Of a stretch of DNA of 64,000 bases, positions 18,521-27,281 are shown in pieces (the first letter of the stretch is position 1; each line of letters begins with the position of its first letter). Both the position numbers and the translations under genes were made by a program. The stretch spans positions 3,782,001 to 3,846,000 of the forward strand of contig NZ_CP130720.1 of NCBI RefSeq assembly GCF_035984415.1. Direction: 5' to 3'. Source of the stretch: Streptomyces sp. NBC_01296. GTDB lineage: Bacteria; Actinomycetota; Actinomycetes; Streptomycetales; Streptomycetaceae. The notes below the pieces were generated by a model. The model had not been told where the DNA came from, made no database searches, and worked only from the letters and a program-made list of their open reading frames with translations.

Positions 18521-19809
18521 GTGCGGGACGTGGCGTCGACGTTCAGCTGCGCGGCGGGACCGGCGGTGCGGAGCGCGCCGAGCTGCCCGTAGAGCTGGTT
18601 GCCCGGGCACTCGGTGTTGAAGCCGTCCCGGTGGCCCGAGAGCGACTTGAACGTGTACGGCTTGCCGGCCTCGAACGCGGTCCCGAAGAAGTTGGTCTGC
18701 GTGGCCCCCGCGGTCAGCGTCGTCGTGCCGTTCATGTCGCCGCCGTACTGGCCGAGCTTGTAGGCCGCGATCCGGGAGACGGCGTCCTGCGCCGCGGCAG
18801 AGGCGCCCCCGGCGCTGTAGTCGCCGAGGACGGCGATGCCCGCCGTCTCGTTGTTCCATCCGAACGTGTGCGCACCGAGGACGGGCTGGTCGACACCGCC
18901 CTGCCGGCCCTCGAAGACCGTGCCGCACTTGTCGACGAGGAAGTTGTAGCCGAGGTCGCGCCACCCGTTGGTCTTCACGTGGTAGACGTGGATGCCGCGG
19001 ACGATCGCCGCGGACTGCGAGCAGTCGTACGGCTGGGTGTCGGCGGTGTGGTGGACGAAGACCGCCTTGACCTTCCCGCCGGGCAGGTAGATCGGGCCCT
19101 CGTTGTTCATCGTCTCGTCGGCGCCCCACGCGACGCGCGAGACCACGTTCGGCTGCGGGGCCGTGGAGACGGGCCCGGGGACCGACGGCGGAGTCGTGGG
19201 CGGGTCCGTGGGGGCGGGGTCCGCCGCCGGCGCGGCGAACGCGGCCGGGCCGGCGTTCAGGGAGCCGTTCTTCTGGGAGCCGTTCTTCTTCGCCGGACTG
19301 ATGGCGCCGCCCGGGTCCACCAGGTTCAGCTCGAGGCCCGCGGGCAGCACACCCCCGCCGCTGATCCGTACCTCGGCACCGTCCGACGCGCCGACCCAGA
19401 CGGGCTCCGTCGAGCCGTGCGCGCCGGGGCGTACGCCGTCCATCCCGGCCTTCACCGGGTCGAGGGCGATCCAGTGCGACCACTTGCCGGTCTTCGCGTC
19501 ACGGGCGCGGGCCTCGATGGTCCCCTTCACCTCGGCCTTGGGGTCCGTCCAGGACACGCCCAGCAGGCCGAAGGGCTCGGTGCCCTGCTGCGAGAGCACT
19601 GCTTCGCCGCTGCCCTTGGGCTTGAGCGCGAGCTTGTGCACCTCGCCCTCGACCGGTCCGGTCTCCTTGACGCCGGCGCTGTACGCCTTCGCCGGTGCGT
19701 TGCCGTCCGGGCCCGGTTCGGCTCCACCGGCCCATCCCTGAATGCCCAGTACCGCGGCGGCTCCGATCGCGGCCGCCAGCGCGGTACCGCGCACGCGTGT
19801 CCCTCTCAA
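18487..19809 (-). CDS. Secreted N-acetylmuramoyl-L-alanine amidase, PGRP fold, frameshifted end
   Basis: A peptidoglycan-recognition-type zinc amidase expected to cleave stem peptides from MurNAc. The 440-residue product has a signal peptide (MRGTRVRGTALAAAIGAAAV), a beta-rich N-terminal region (about 40-165), a Pro/Thr linker (about 195-225) and the amidase domain (about 228-415). Zinc-ligand candidates are the His in FVHHT, the His in LSGHRDGF and the Cys in NTECPGN; Tyr in LGYNFLVD matches the catalytic Tyr. The end RVRVPRT is probably not original (see 18431-18520). It lies downstream of the AftA-like gene. Confidence 0.88.
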   Translation of the reverse strand: MRGTRVRGTALAAAIGAAAVLGIQGWAGGAEPGPDGNAPAKAYSAGVKETGPVEGEVHKLALKPKGSGEAVLSQQGTEPFGLLGVSWTDPKAEVKGTIEARARDAKTGKWSHWIALDPVKAGMDGVRPGAHGSTEPVWVGASDGAEVRISGGGVLPAGLELNLVDPGGAISPAKKNGSQKNGSLNAGPAAFAAPAADPAPTDPPTTPPSVPGPVSTAPQPNVVSRVAWGADETMNNEGPIYLPGGKVKAVFVHHTADTQPYDCSQSAAIVRGIHVYHVKTNGWRDLGYNFLVDKCGTVFEGRQGGVDQPVLGAHTFGWNNETAGIAVLGDYSAGGASAAAQDAVSRIAAYKLGQYGGDMNGTTTLTAGATQTNFFGTAFEAGKPYTFKSLSGHRDGFNTECPGNQLYGQLGALRTAGPAAQLNVDATSRTATSRVRVPRT

Positions 19810-19943
19810 GTTGATCCCCCACCCCTATGGCAAGTGCGCCATACGACACCGCTGACGGGGCGGATGCTACTGGTCGACCGTGACAACCGGTGCGGGTGTG
19901 GTCACCGTCCGTAGGGCGCCCGGGCAACCGGACCGCATGGCCG

Positions 19944-21842
19944 CTACTTCTTCCGCGCGTCCTTGCCGGTCACGACGGCGTCCTTGCGGGCCTGCTTCTC
20001 GGCCTCGGCGTCCCGTTCGATGTCCGCCCTCGACCGCACGCGCTTGGGCGCCTCCATCCCGCAGACGCTGGGCCAGTCGTCGGCGACGATGCCGGCGCAC
20101 CAGATGAAGTTCTGGATGGGGCCGGGCTTCCAGTCGTCCTTCTCGATGTCCCAGCAGTTCTCGCGGGGCGAGAAGCGCGGGCAGCTGCCGTCCCGCGTCT
20201 TGATGACATGGGCGCGGTACGCGTCGATGCCCATCGAGTCGACGTCCGACGAGGGCATGTAGCGGTTGGCCGACCAGGACGCGCCCATGGCCGCGAACAG
20301 CGCGATCACGCACACCATGCCGGCGGCGAGCTGGCGGACCACCCGCGGCGGAACGACCCGGGCGAGCCCCGCCCCGGAACCGGTCCCGGCACCGCTCGGG
20401 CGCAGCGTGCGCTCGATCCACCCGGAGCCCCGGTTGACCACGGCCATCATGCCGAGCACGGCCAGGATCATCAGGCAGTACATGATGATCCACGTGGTGC
20501 GCGGGTAGAGCTGGATGGCCTTGTCGTGGGCCATGTGCCCGGCGAACCAGAAGCGGGCGAGCCAGGCGCCGGCCAGGACCGCCGCCGCGGTGCGCACCAT
20601 GATGTTGCGCAGCCCGAGGCCGAGGCCGAGGCCCACTCCGAACAGCAGCAACAGCGCGAACCCGCTCTGGCCGGCCATCTCGCCGGCCACGGGCCAGGTC
20701 TGGTACGTCAAGGTCGAGGACCGGTCCGAGACCCAGCCGAGGACGTACCCGGGGTCCGCGTACACGGCGAGGAAGGCGTAGCGGTCGGGGTTCTCCGCGC
20801 CCAGCCGGGCCATCTGGTAGAGCAGCGGGGCGCCGACGACGCCGGCCGACAGCAGGGTGACCCCTATGTACAGGCCCGCCTTCTTGGCCGTCGCCGCGCC
20901 CTGGCGCCACGGGAAGAAGAACAGCGCGGCGACGAGCGCGCCCGGCGCGGCCCAGATGTACCAGCCGGAGTACCAGAGGAACAGCGCGCCGAAGGTCACG
21001 CCGAGGACGAGGCCGCGCAGCAGCAGGTGCCGCGTCCCGCGCCGCCCGGCCAGGCGCATCTCGCGCAGCCAGTAGCCGAGCAGCGGCAGCAGCACGATCA
21101 TGACGATGTGGCTGTACGGGCGGATCGGGTCGAGGAAGAGCACCGCGGCCGGAACCGCGATCAGCAGCGCCCAGAAGGGCCTCAGCAGTATCCGCCAGGC
21201 CAGGTAGGCCATCGGGCCGGCCACGGCGGTGAAGAAGATCTGCAGGTCGTGCAGGGCGAAGCCGGTCTCGCCGCGGCCGTTGTAGCGGATCTTCGCCCAG
21301 AGGGCCATGAGGGCCGGGAAGGCGGGCGGGTAGATGCCCGACATCCCCTCGTGGTGCAGGAACGAGTTGGCCATGTCGATGAGGACGCCCGGGTCGCCCT
21401 CCTGGCCGCCGAGCGGGTGCGGCGTGCCGCGCAGGGCGACGACGACACCGCCGGCGATCACGCCGGTGGCCAGGCCCGCGAGGGCGGCGCAGACCAGCCG
21501 CTTGACCAGCTGGTGGCGCCGGGCCGCGCCCCGGTGGGCGGTGTACAGGAGCAGCGCGAGCAGCGGCAGGCCGATGACCGCGGCGTACTGCTGGAGCGTG
21601 GCGAGGCCGCTGACCTGGCCGAGGCGGACGATCGGGTTCACACTGATGTGCCGGCTCAGCAGCATGTAGCCGAGGGCCGTCGTGACGCTGACGACGGCCT
21701 CGGCGACGGCGAGCACCCGGCGCCGTGAGGTCCACGGGCGGCGCGCCGCCGAGCTGGACGGGACCGGCCCGGGGTCAGCGGTCCCGGTCCGGCTGTGCGC
21801 CGGGCCGGATGTTCCGACGACCTCGGGGGCCAGGTGTGTCAT
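19944..21842 (-). CDS. GT-C fold polytopic glycosyltransferase, AftA-like
   Basis: The 632-residue protein has about a dozen hydrophobic helices and a soluble C-terminal part ending in a charged tail (ERDAEAEKQARKDAVV). Segments such as GDPGVLIDMANSFLHH, YPPAFPALMALWAKI and the later DKAIQLYPRTTWII resemble the galactan arabinofuranosyltransferase AftA family, whose members use polyprenyl-phosphate sugars outside the membrane. The C-terminal part has paired Cys (SCPRFSPRENCWD and WCAGIV, SVCGME) that may form disulfides. As last gene of the glycan operon (24 nt after the GT2 gene), it is the likely extracytoplasmic transferase. The exact sugar cannot be read from sequence; AftA assignment is from recall of family patterns. 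Confidence 0.65.
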   Translation of the reverse strand: MTHLAPEVVGTSGPAHSRTGTADPGPVPSSSAARRPWTSRRRVLAVAEAVVSVTTALGYMLLSRHISVNPIVRLGQVSGLATLQQYAAVIGLPLLALLLYTAHRGAARRHQLVKRLVCAALAGLATGVIAGGVVVALRGTPHPLGGQEGDPGVLIDMANSFLHHEGMSGIYPPAFPALMALWAKIRYNGRGETGFALHDLQIFFTAVAGPMAYLAWRILLRPFWALLIAVPAAVLFLDPIRPYSHIVMIVLLPLLGYWLREMRLAGRRGTRHLLLRGLVLGVTFGALFLWYSGWYIWAAPGALVAALFFFPWRQGAATAKKAGLYIGVTLLSAGVVGAPLLYQMARLGAENPDRYAFLAVYADPGYVLGWVSDRSSTLTYQTWPVAGEMAGQSGFALLLLFGVGLGLGLGLRNIMVRTAAAVLAGAWLARFWFAGHMAHDKAIQLYPRTTWIIMYCLMILAVLGMMAVVNRGSGWIERTLRPSGAGTGSGAGLARVVPPRVVRQLAAGMVCVIALFAAMGASWSANRYMPSSDVDSMGIDAYRAHVIKTRDGSCPRFSPRENCWDIEKDDWKPGPIQNFIWCAGIVADDWPSVCGMEAPKRVRSRADIERDAEAEKQARKDAVVTGKDARKK

Positions 21843-21866
21843 CTCAGTCCAATTCCGTCGCGGGTG

Positions 21867-22772
21867 TCAGTCGGCGCGCTGACCGGCGGTGAACGCGTGC
21901 TTCGCCAGCGTACGGACGCCCTCGCGGTGTCCGCGGAGCAGGGCGCCGGGCAGCATGGTGATGGCGTGGAACCGGGAGCCGCTGTGGAAGCGGGCCGCGC
22001 GTGCGGCCTTGGGCCAGCCCCGGGCGTCCATCCGGGCGGCCACCGCGGAGAAGTACCGCTCGGCCTCGGTGAAGCGGGTGCCGGAGAACGCCTGCACCGA
22101 CGACTCGCTGACCGCGTGGCGGCGGTACTGGAAGACCGTGGTGGTCTCGTCGATCAGCATCTGCTCGCCGAGCTCGAGGAGGTCGACCACCAGGGCCAGG
22201 TCCTGGATCACCGAGTACTCGTCGCGGAAGTTGACCCCGCGCAGGGCTTCGCCGCGCCAGCAGATCGACGGGAAGTACAGCCAGTTCCCGCGCAGCACGC
22301 TGGTGGCGAGCTCTTCGCCGCCCATCAGGCGCCGGCCCTTGACCTGCGGGGCGTACAGCCGCCGCTTGGTCTGGTCGGCGAGCCCGGACGTCAGCTGCCC
22401 GTCGCCGTCGATCACCTCGACGCCGGGCTGGACCATGCCGATGCCCGGGTTGGCCGCTATGAGGCCGCGGACGGTCTCCAGGTAGTGCGGGTGCAGCAGG
22501 TCGTCGCAGCCCATGATGACGACGTAGTCGGCCTCGGAGAGCCGTACGCACTTCTGGAAGTTCTTGGTGATGCCGAGGTTCTGCTCGTTGCGGCTGTAGT
22601 GCACCCGCTCGTCGCCGAGTGCCTCGAACCAGCCCGGGACGTCCGGCTCCTGGCCGTCGTCGATGACGACGAGGCGGAAGTCCGGGTCCGTCTGGGCCAG
22701 GACGCTGCGGACGGCGTCCTGCATCAGCTGCACGTCCCCGTAGTAGGGGAGCATGAAGTCGAAGGTCACCAC
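21867..22772 (-). CDS. Family 2 glycosyltransferase
   Basis: A GT-A fold nucleotide-sugar transferase. The 301-residue product opens MVTFDFMLPYYGDVQLMQDA with RSVLAQTDPDFRLVVIDDGQ, and has GCDDLLHPHY as the metal-binding DxD-like motif (about 95-104). It resembles rhamnosyl/WbbL-type family-2 enzymes, but without enough detail to name the donor. It has no membrane helix. It is 6 nt after the DUF2304 gene. Starts: GTG at 22772 or the next GTG at 22769; no good ribosome site is seen, which fits translational coupling. Confidence 0.88.
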   Translation of the reverse strand: MVTFDFMLPYYGDVQLMQDAVRSVLAQTDPDFRLVVIDDGQEPDVPGWFEALGDERVHYSRNEQNLGITKNFQKCVRLSEADYVVIMGCDDLLHPHYLETVRGLIAANPGIGMVQPGVEVIDGDGQLTSGLADQTKRRLYAPQVKGRRLMGGEELATSVLRGNWLYFPSICWRGEALRGVNFRDEYSVIQDLALVVDLLELGEQMLIDETTTVFQYRRHAVSESSVQAFSGTRFTEAERYFSAVAARMDARGWPKAARAARFHSGSRFHAITMLPGALLRGHREGVRTLAKHAFTAGQRAD

Positions 22773-22778
22773 GGGACG

Positions 22779-23222
22779 TCAGGCCTTCACGGTGTCGGAG
22801 TCGGCGGGCTCGGGCTCCGGCTCGGCGAGAGCGCCGGACTCGGTCGCGACGGCAGCGGCGGCGGCCCCGCCGAGGCGCGCGTCGTTGTGCCGTGCGCCCT
22901 CGCTCAGGGCCACCGTCCGGGCCAGGTCGGTGAGCTTCTTCTCCAACGAGCGGAAGCGCAGGAAGGTGTTGAGGGTCAGGAAGCCCATCGCCAGCACCAT
23001 GACGTACAGCACGAGGTCGGTGCCTCGGCCGACGCCGAGCTGGTGGGCCACCCACGTGACGTCCGTGGGGCGGAGCACCGCGTACACGTTGACGACGACG
23101 AACACCGAGAACGCGATGCGCTTCCAGGCGCGGTTCTTCGCCTGCCCCCACGTACGTATGAACATCAGTGCCATCGACACCGAGCCCGCGATGAGCAGCA
23201 GCTGGATCCAGAAGTACTTCAT
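22779..23222 (-). CDS. DUF2304 small membrane protein
   Basis: The 147-residue product has three hydrophobic segments (MKYFWIQLLLIAGSVSMALM; AFSVFVVVNVYAVL; DLVLYVMVLAMGFLTLNTFL) followed by RFRSLEKKLTDLARTVAL and an acidic tail. This is the DUF2304 pattern. DUF2304 genes often follow a GT2 gene of the polyprenyl-phosphate-sugar-synthase type, and a role as its membrane partner is inferred. Its ATG overlaps the stop of that GT2 gene by one base (TGATG). Confidence 0.82.
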   Translation of the reverse strand: MKYFWIQLLLIAGSVSMALMFIRTWGQAKNRAWKRIAFSVFVVVNVYAVLRPTDVTWVAHQLGVGRGTDLVLYVMVLAMGFLTLNTFLRFRSLEKKLTDLARTVALSEGARHNDARLGGAAAAAVATESGALAEPEPEPADSDTVKA

Positions 23223-23974
23223 CAGCGGCTTCGCTCCCGCATCGTGATGTCAAAGATGATGTTGACGCCGTTGATCAGGGACTGGCCCTTGGCGCGCGAG
23301 TACTCGGTGTAGAGGATGTCCACGGGGACCTCGGTGACGCGCAGGCCGGACCCGGCCAGGAAACCGACGATCTCCGAGGCGTGCGCCATGCCGTTCATGG
23401 TGATGTTCAGCTGCTCGGCGGCCTTGCGGCTCAGCACGCGCAGGCCGTTGTGCGAGTCGGTGAGCTTCAGCTTGCGGGCGGTCGGGCTGACCGACGCGGC
23501 CGTACGCAGCACGACGCGCTTGATCCACGGCACCTGGCCGTTCTGCTCGATGAAGCGCGAGCCGAGGACCACGTCGGCCTCGTCGTCGCGCAGCACCCGG
23601 ACCATCTTCTCGACGTCGGGCGTCTGGTGCTGACCGTCCGCGTCGAACGTCGCGAAGTAGCGGGCACCGGGCTGGGCGAGGGCGTACTTGAGGCCCGTCT
23701 GCAGGGCAGCGCCCTGGCCGAGGTTGACCGGGTGCCGCACCAGGTGGGCGCCGGTCTTCGCGATGTGCTCGGCCGAGTTGTCGGAGCTGCCGTCGTCGAC
23801 GACGACTATGTTCGGGAAGGTCGCACGCGCTCCCTCGACCACATCGGCGATCACCTGGCCCTCGTTATAGGCCGGTATGACCAGCCAGACATCGTCGTAT
23901 TGGGACACGGTAGCTCCAGCGGAATGTGGCACGTGCGCGTGCTCGGTGATCGGTGGGACGTCGGAAGTCGGCAT
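23222..23974 (-). CDS. GT2 enzyme, polyprenyl-phosphate sugar synthase type
   Basis: A 250-residue cytosolic GT-A glycosyltransferase resembling dolichyl-phosphate mannose synthase. It has VWLVIPAYNEGQVIADVVEG, VVVDDGSSDNSAEHIAKTGA, the DxD motif in FATFDADGQHQTPD, and VLGSRFIEQ. It lacks membrane helices, which a DUF2304 partner could provide. The ATG at 23974 is favoured because GGAG lies 5 nt upstream; a GTG at 23980 is possible. Likely product: polyprenyl-phosphate hexose for the GT-C enzyme in the operon (inference). Confidence 0.88.
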   Translation of the reverse strand: MPTSDVPPITEHAHVPHSAGATVSQYDDVWLVIPAYNEGQVIADVVEGARATFPNIVVVDDGSSDNSAEHIAKTGAHLVRHPVNLGQGAALQTGLKYALAQPGARYFATFDADGQHQTPDVEKMVRVLRDDEADVVLGSRFIEQNGQVPWIKRVVLRTAASVSPTARKLKLTDSHNGLRVLSRKAAEQLNITMNGMAHASEIVGFLAGSGLRVTEVPVDILYTEYSRAKGQSLINGVNIIFDITMRERSR

Positions 23975-23976
23975 GG

Positions 23977-25308
23977 TCACTCCCCGACCGCTCCGGCGCC
24001 CAATGGGCTTGCGGCGACCTTGTGCCCGGGTCCTTCGGTCACGCCCGGAGCAGCTCCGGGGAACCTCAGCCTCAGCACGGCCAGCATACCGAGCACGGTG
24101 GCGAGGGACCCGAGTGCGTAGGCCAGGGTGACGCGCACGGCAACGTCGCCCGGAGCAAAAGTGATGCCGATCAGGACGACGGTGCCGATGGCCCAGCAGA
24201 GCAGTTGCAGGTTGTGCCGCTTGAATACCATCAGCGCCTGTCCGAGGACCATCGCGAACATGTACGCCACGGTGCCTGCGGACAAAAGGAAGAAGTCGAG
24301 GCATCCCAGCGCCGGCTTGGCGTGGAAGAGCACCTCGATCAGCCAGGGGCCGAGGGCGGTCGCGGGCACGCCGCCGACCAGCCCCAACAGCCCGACGACC
24401 ACGCCGATCCGGCGCAGCATCGCGGAGAACGCCGCCCGGTCGCCGGCCGTGTAGGCGGCGGTGAGCCCGCCCAGCAGCGAGGCCTGGAGCGAGCCGAAGA
24501 CGAAGAGCGGCACCCGGGCCAGGACCAGCGCGTTCAGCAGCGCCGCGATCAGCACGCTGTCGGTGGGGGCGAGCAGCTTGGTGCTCATCACCGCGGCGTT
24601 GACGACGACCTGGGAGAGCAGGGTCGAACAGATCAGCAGGCCGAGCCCGCCGGTCAGCTCCCGCCAGGCGATCTCCTCGCCGGGCTCCACCACGCGCAGC
24701 AGCGCAGGCAGGGTGATCAGCGTCGCGGCGACGGGCGCCACGGCCAGGACCAGGCTGAAGGCGAGCGCGGAGTGCAGCCCGGACACCGCGCAGCCGAAGG
24801 CGAGGGCGATGCGCAGCCCGCCGTCGACGGCCAACTGGGTGCCGTACGCGCCGAACCGGCCGAGGCCGGCCAGGACACCGCGGGTCAGGTAGCAGACGGC
24901 CATGCCCGTGAAGGCGCCGCCGAGGGCCGCCACCAGGCCGCGGTCGCCGTGGAACAGCAGGTCCGCGATCGGGCCCGCGCCCAGGGCCAGGAGGAGCAGG
25001 GTCGTGCCGAGGATCCCCGAGGTGAGCAGCGTGGCCCGGCGCAGCACGGGGGCCGCGCCCTGACCGAGCACCACGCGGGCGGCGACGATCCGGGTGAGCT
25101 CCTGCTCGATCGGGAAGAAGATGCCGAGCCCGAGCGCCATGACGATCGTCCACAGCACCGAGACGTTCGCCACGGCCTCCGTGGACAGGCTGTAGCCGGC
25201 CACGCCCAGGTGGACGTACGAGGCCGCACCGAGCACGACGGTGCCGCCGGCCACCGCGACGGTGCCCGGCGGCAGCGCCGCGGTGAGCCTGCTCAGCAGG
25301 GACTTCAT
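23977..25308 (-). CDS. MOP-superfamily flippase (Wzx-like)
   Basis: The 443-residue protein is hydrophobic throughout, with roughly 12-14 helices, and starts MKSLLSRLTAALPPGTVAVA. Segments such as FFPIEQELTRIVAARVVLGQ resemble polysaccharide exporters of the MOP superfamily. It probably moves a lipid-linked sugar or glycan across the membrane. Its ATG overlaps the rmlD stop (ATGA) and it is 2 nt before the GT2 gene, so it is part of the rmlB-led operon. Substrate unknown. Confidence 0.78.
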   Translation of the reverse strand: MKSLLSRLTAALPPGTVAVAGGTVVLGAASYVHLGVAGYSLSTEAVANVSVLWTIVMALGLGIFFPIEQELTRIVAARVVLGQGAAPVLRRATLLTSGILGTTLLLLALGAGPIADLLFHGDRGLVAALGGAFTGMAVCYLTRGVLAGLGRFGAYGTQLAVDGGLRIALAFGCAVSGLHSALAFSLVLAVAPVAATLITLPALLRVVEPGEEIAWRELTGGLGLLICSTLLSQVVVNAAVMSTKLLAPTDSVLIAALLNALVLARVPLFVFGSLQASLLGGLTAAYTAGDRAAFSAMLRRIGVVVGLLGLVGGVPATALGPWLIEVLFHAKPALGCLDFFLLSAGTVAYMFAMVLGQALMVFKRHNLQLLCWAIGTVVLIGITFAPGDVAVRVTLAYALGSLATVLGMLAVLRLRFPGAAPGVTEGPGHKVAASPLGAGAVGE

Positions 25309-26225
25309 CCCGTACTGCCGTTCCGGGCCGCGTCGGCCAGGACGGTGAACGCGGGGGCGGCGAGCGCCTCGGCGAGCTGCTCGTGCCAGTCGGCGAGCGG
25401 GGCCAGGCCCGCGTCGGCCCAGCGGTCGTGCGCGAGCACGCTGAACGCCGGGCGGGCGGCCGGGCGGACGAACGCGGCGGAGGTGGTCGGCCGGATCCGC
25501 TCCGGGTCGAGCCCGCTCAGCCGGTAGGTCTCGCGGGCGAGCCCCATCCAGGTGGTCCGGCCGCTCGCGGTGCCGTGGTAGATCCCGCCCATGGCGTGGC
25601 CCTTCAGCGCGGCCAGGCCGAGCTCGACCAGCCGGCGGGCCAGCGCGTAGGACCAGGTGGGCTGGCCGTGCTGGTCGTCGACCACGTCGAGGGTGTCGCG
25701 CTGGGCGGCCAGCTTGAGCATGGTGGCGACGAAGTTCGGCCCGTGCTCGCCGTACAGCCAGGCGGTGCGCACGATGTAGCCGTCCTGCGGCAGCAGTTCG
25801 GCCACGGCCTGCTCGCCGACCAGCTTGGAGCGGCCGTACGCGTTCACGGGCCCGGTGGCGGTGTCCTCGCGGTACGGCTCGGAGGCGTCGCCGGGCAGCA
25901 CGTAGTCGGTGGAGACGTGCAGCAGGCGCACATGGGCGGCGGCGCAGGCCTCGGCGAGGACGCGTACGCCGGTGCCGTTGACGGCGGTGGCGGCTTCCTC
26001 GGCGGTCTCGGCGCCGTCCACGTCGGTCCAGGCGGCGCAGTTCACGACCACGGTGACACCCTCGACCGCGGCCAGGACGGCGGCCGGGTCGGTGATGTCG
26101 AGGTCGGCGCGGCGCAGGCCCACGGCCTCGATCCCGGCGTCCTTCAGGACGGCCAGGACGTCCTGGCCGAGCATCCCGGCGGCGCCGGTGACGAGCCAGC
26201 GCCCGGCTCGCGGATTGGTGCTCAC
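25305..26225 (-). CDS. rfbD: dTDP-4-dehydrorhamnose reductase
   Basis: Last step of dTDP-L-rhamnose synthesis. The 306-residue product, from a GTG at 26225, has the Rossmann motif WLVTGAAGMLGQDVLAVLKD, STDYVLPGD and the catalytic pair in YGRSKLVGEQ. The GTG overlaps the rmlB stop by 4 nt (GTGA), and its stop overlaps the flippase ATG by 4 nt. All four dTDP-rhamnose genes are present at this locus, so the sugar can be made from glucose-1-phosphate. Confidence 0.95.
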   Translation of the reverse strand: MSTNPRAGRWLVTGAAGMLGQDVLAVLKDAGIEAVGLRRADLDITDPAAVLAAVEGVTVVVNCAAWTDVDGAETAEEAATAVNGTGVRVLAEACAAAHVRLLHVSTDYVLPGDASEPYREDTATGPVNAYGRSKLVGEQAVAELLPQDGYIVRTAWLYGEHGPNFVATMLKLAAQRDTLDVVDDQHGQPTWSYALARRLVELGLAALKGHAMGGIYHGTASGRTTWMGLARETYRLSGLDPERIRPTTSAAFVRPAARPAFSVLAHDRWADAGLAPLADWHEQLAEALAAPAFTVLADAARNGSTG

Positions 26226-27199
26226 TTCTGCAGGGCCGCCTTCGCCTTCAGCGGCTCCCACCAGGCGCGGTTCTCGCGGTACCACTCGATCGTGGCGGCG
26301 ATGCCGTCCTCGAAGGTGACCTGCGGGACGTAGCCCAGCTCGGCACCGATCTTGCTGATGTCGATGGAGTAGCGGAGGTCGTGGCCCTTGCGGTCCTCGA
26401 CCTGCTCGACCATGTCCCAGCCGAGGCCGGCCGCCTCGAGCAGCACGCCGGTGAGCTCCTTGTTGGTGAGCTCGGTGCCACCGCCGATGTTGTAGACCTC
26501 GCCGGCGCGGCCCTTGCGCATCGCCAGGTCGATGCCGCGGCAGTGGTCGGAGACGTGCAGCCAGTCGCGGACGTTGCCGCCGTTGCCGTACAGCGGGACC
26601 TTCTTGCCGTCCATCAGGTTCGAGACGAACAGCGGGATGACCTTCTCCGGGAACTGGTAGTGCCCGTAGTTGTTGGAGCAGCGCGTGACGACGACGTCCA
26701 TGCCGTGCGTCCGGGCGTAGGCCAGGGCCAGCAGGTCGGACGAGGCCTTGGAGGCGGAGTACGGGGAGTTCGGGACCAGCGGCCACTCCTCGGTCCAGGA
26801 GCCCTCGGTGATCGAGCCGTACACCTCGTCGGTGGAGATGTGCACGAAGCGGCCGACGCCGTGCTTGCGGGCGGCGTCCAGCAGGACCTGCGTGCCCACG
26901 ACGTTGGTCATCACGAACGGGCCGGCGCCGGCGATCGAGCGGTCCACGTGGGACTCGGCCGCGAAGTGCACCACGACGTCGTGCCCGGGCATGACCTGGT
27001 CGACGGCCTCGGCGTCGCAGATGTCGCCCTTGACGAAGCTGTATCCGGGGTGGTCCGCGACCGGGGCGAGATTGGCTTCGACACCGGAGTAGGTCAGTTT
27101 GTCGAAGACCGTGATCCGAGCCGATGCGTCTGCACCGAGCTGCTGGCGAACGAATTCTGAACCGATGAAGCCGGCGCCGCCGGTCACGAGGATGCGCAT
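26222..27199 (-). CDS. rfbB: dTDP-glucose 4,6-dehydratase
   Basis: Second enzyme of dTDP-L-rhamnose synthesis. The 325-residue SDR-fold protein starts MRILVTGGAGFIGSEFVRQQ (NAD-binding GxxGxxG), has the catalytic TDEVYG triad segment and YSASKASSD with the Tyr/Lys pair. It is the first gene of a seven-gene minus-strand operon, divergent from rfbA with 82 nt between the starts. A TAGACT box sits 9 nt before its ATG, so its leader is very short or absent. Confidence 0.97.
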   Translation of the reverse strand: MRILVTGGAGFIGSEFVRQQLGADASARITVFDKLTYSGVEANLAPVADHPGYSFVKGDICDAEAVDQVMPGHDVVVHFAAESHVDRSIAGAGPFVMTNVVGTQVLLDAARKHGVGRFVHISTDEVYGSITEGSWTEEWPLVPNSPYSASKASSDLLALAYARTHGMDVVVTRCSNNYGHYQFPEKVIPLFVSNLMDGKKVPLYGNGGNVRDWLHVSDHCRGIDLAMRKGRAGEVYNIGGGTELTNKELTGVLLEAAGLGWDMVEQVEDRKGHDLRYSIDISKIGAELGYVPQVTFEDGIAATIEWYRENRAWWEPLKAKAALQK

Positions 27200-27208
27200 A
27201 ATACGAAG

Positions 27209-27214
27209 AGTCTA
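27209..27214 (-). promoter_or_regulatory. Putative -10 box of rfbB
   Basis: TAGACT on the minus strand, 9 nt before the rfbB ATG. It fits the TANNNT pattern of sigma-HrdB promoters; no clear -35 box is seen. Transcription would begin at or just before the start codon. Confidence 0.4.
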
Positions 27215-27268
27215 GCCGCTCGTACACCACCGTTCGGGCCCGGACCGCGCCGCCCCGGCGCTCTCGCA

Positions 27269-27274
27269 TAGGGT
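27269..27274 (+). promoter_or_regulatory. Putative -10 box of rfbA (leaderless)
   Basis: TAGGGT lies 7 nt before the rfbA ATG at 27282, the spacing of a leaderless actinobacterial promoter. The AGGG within it could also act as a weak ribosome site, so the two readings cannot be separated from sequence. Confidence 0.4.
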
Positions 27275-27281
27275 TGTGTCC

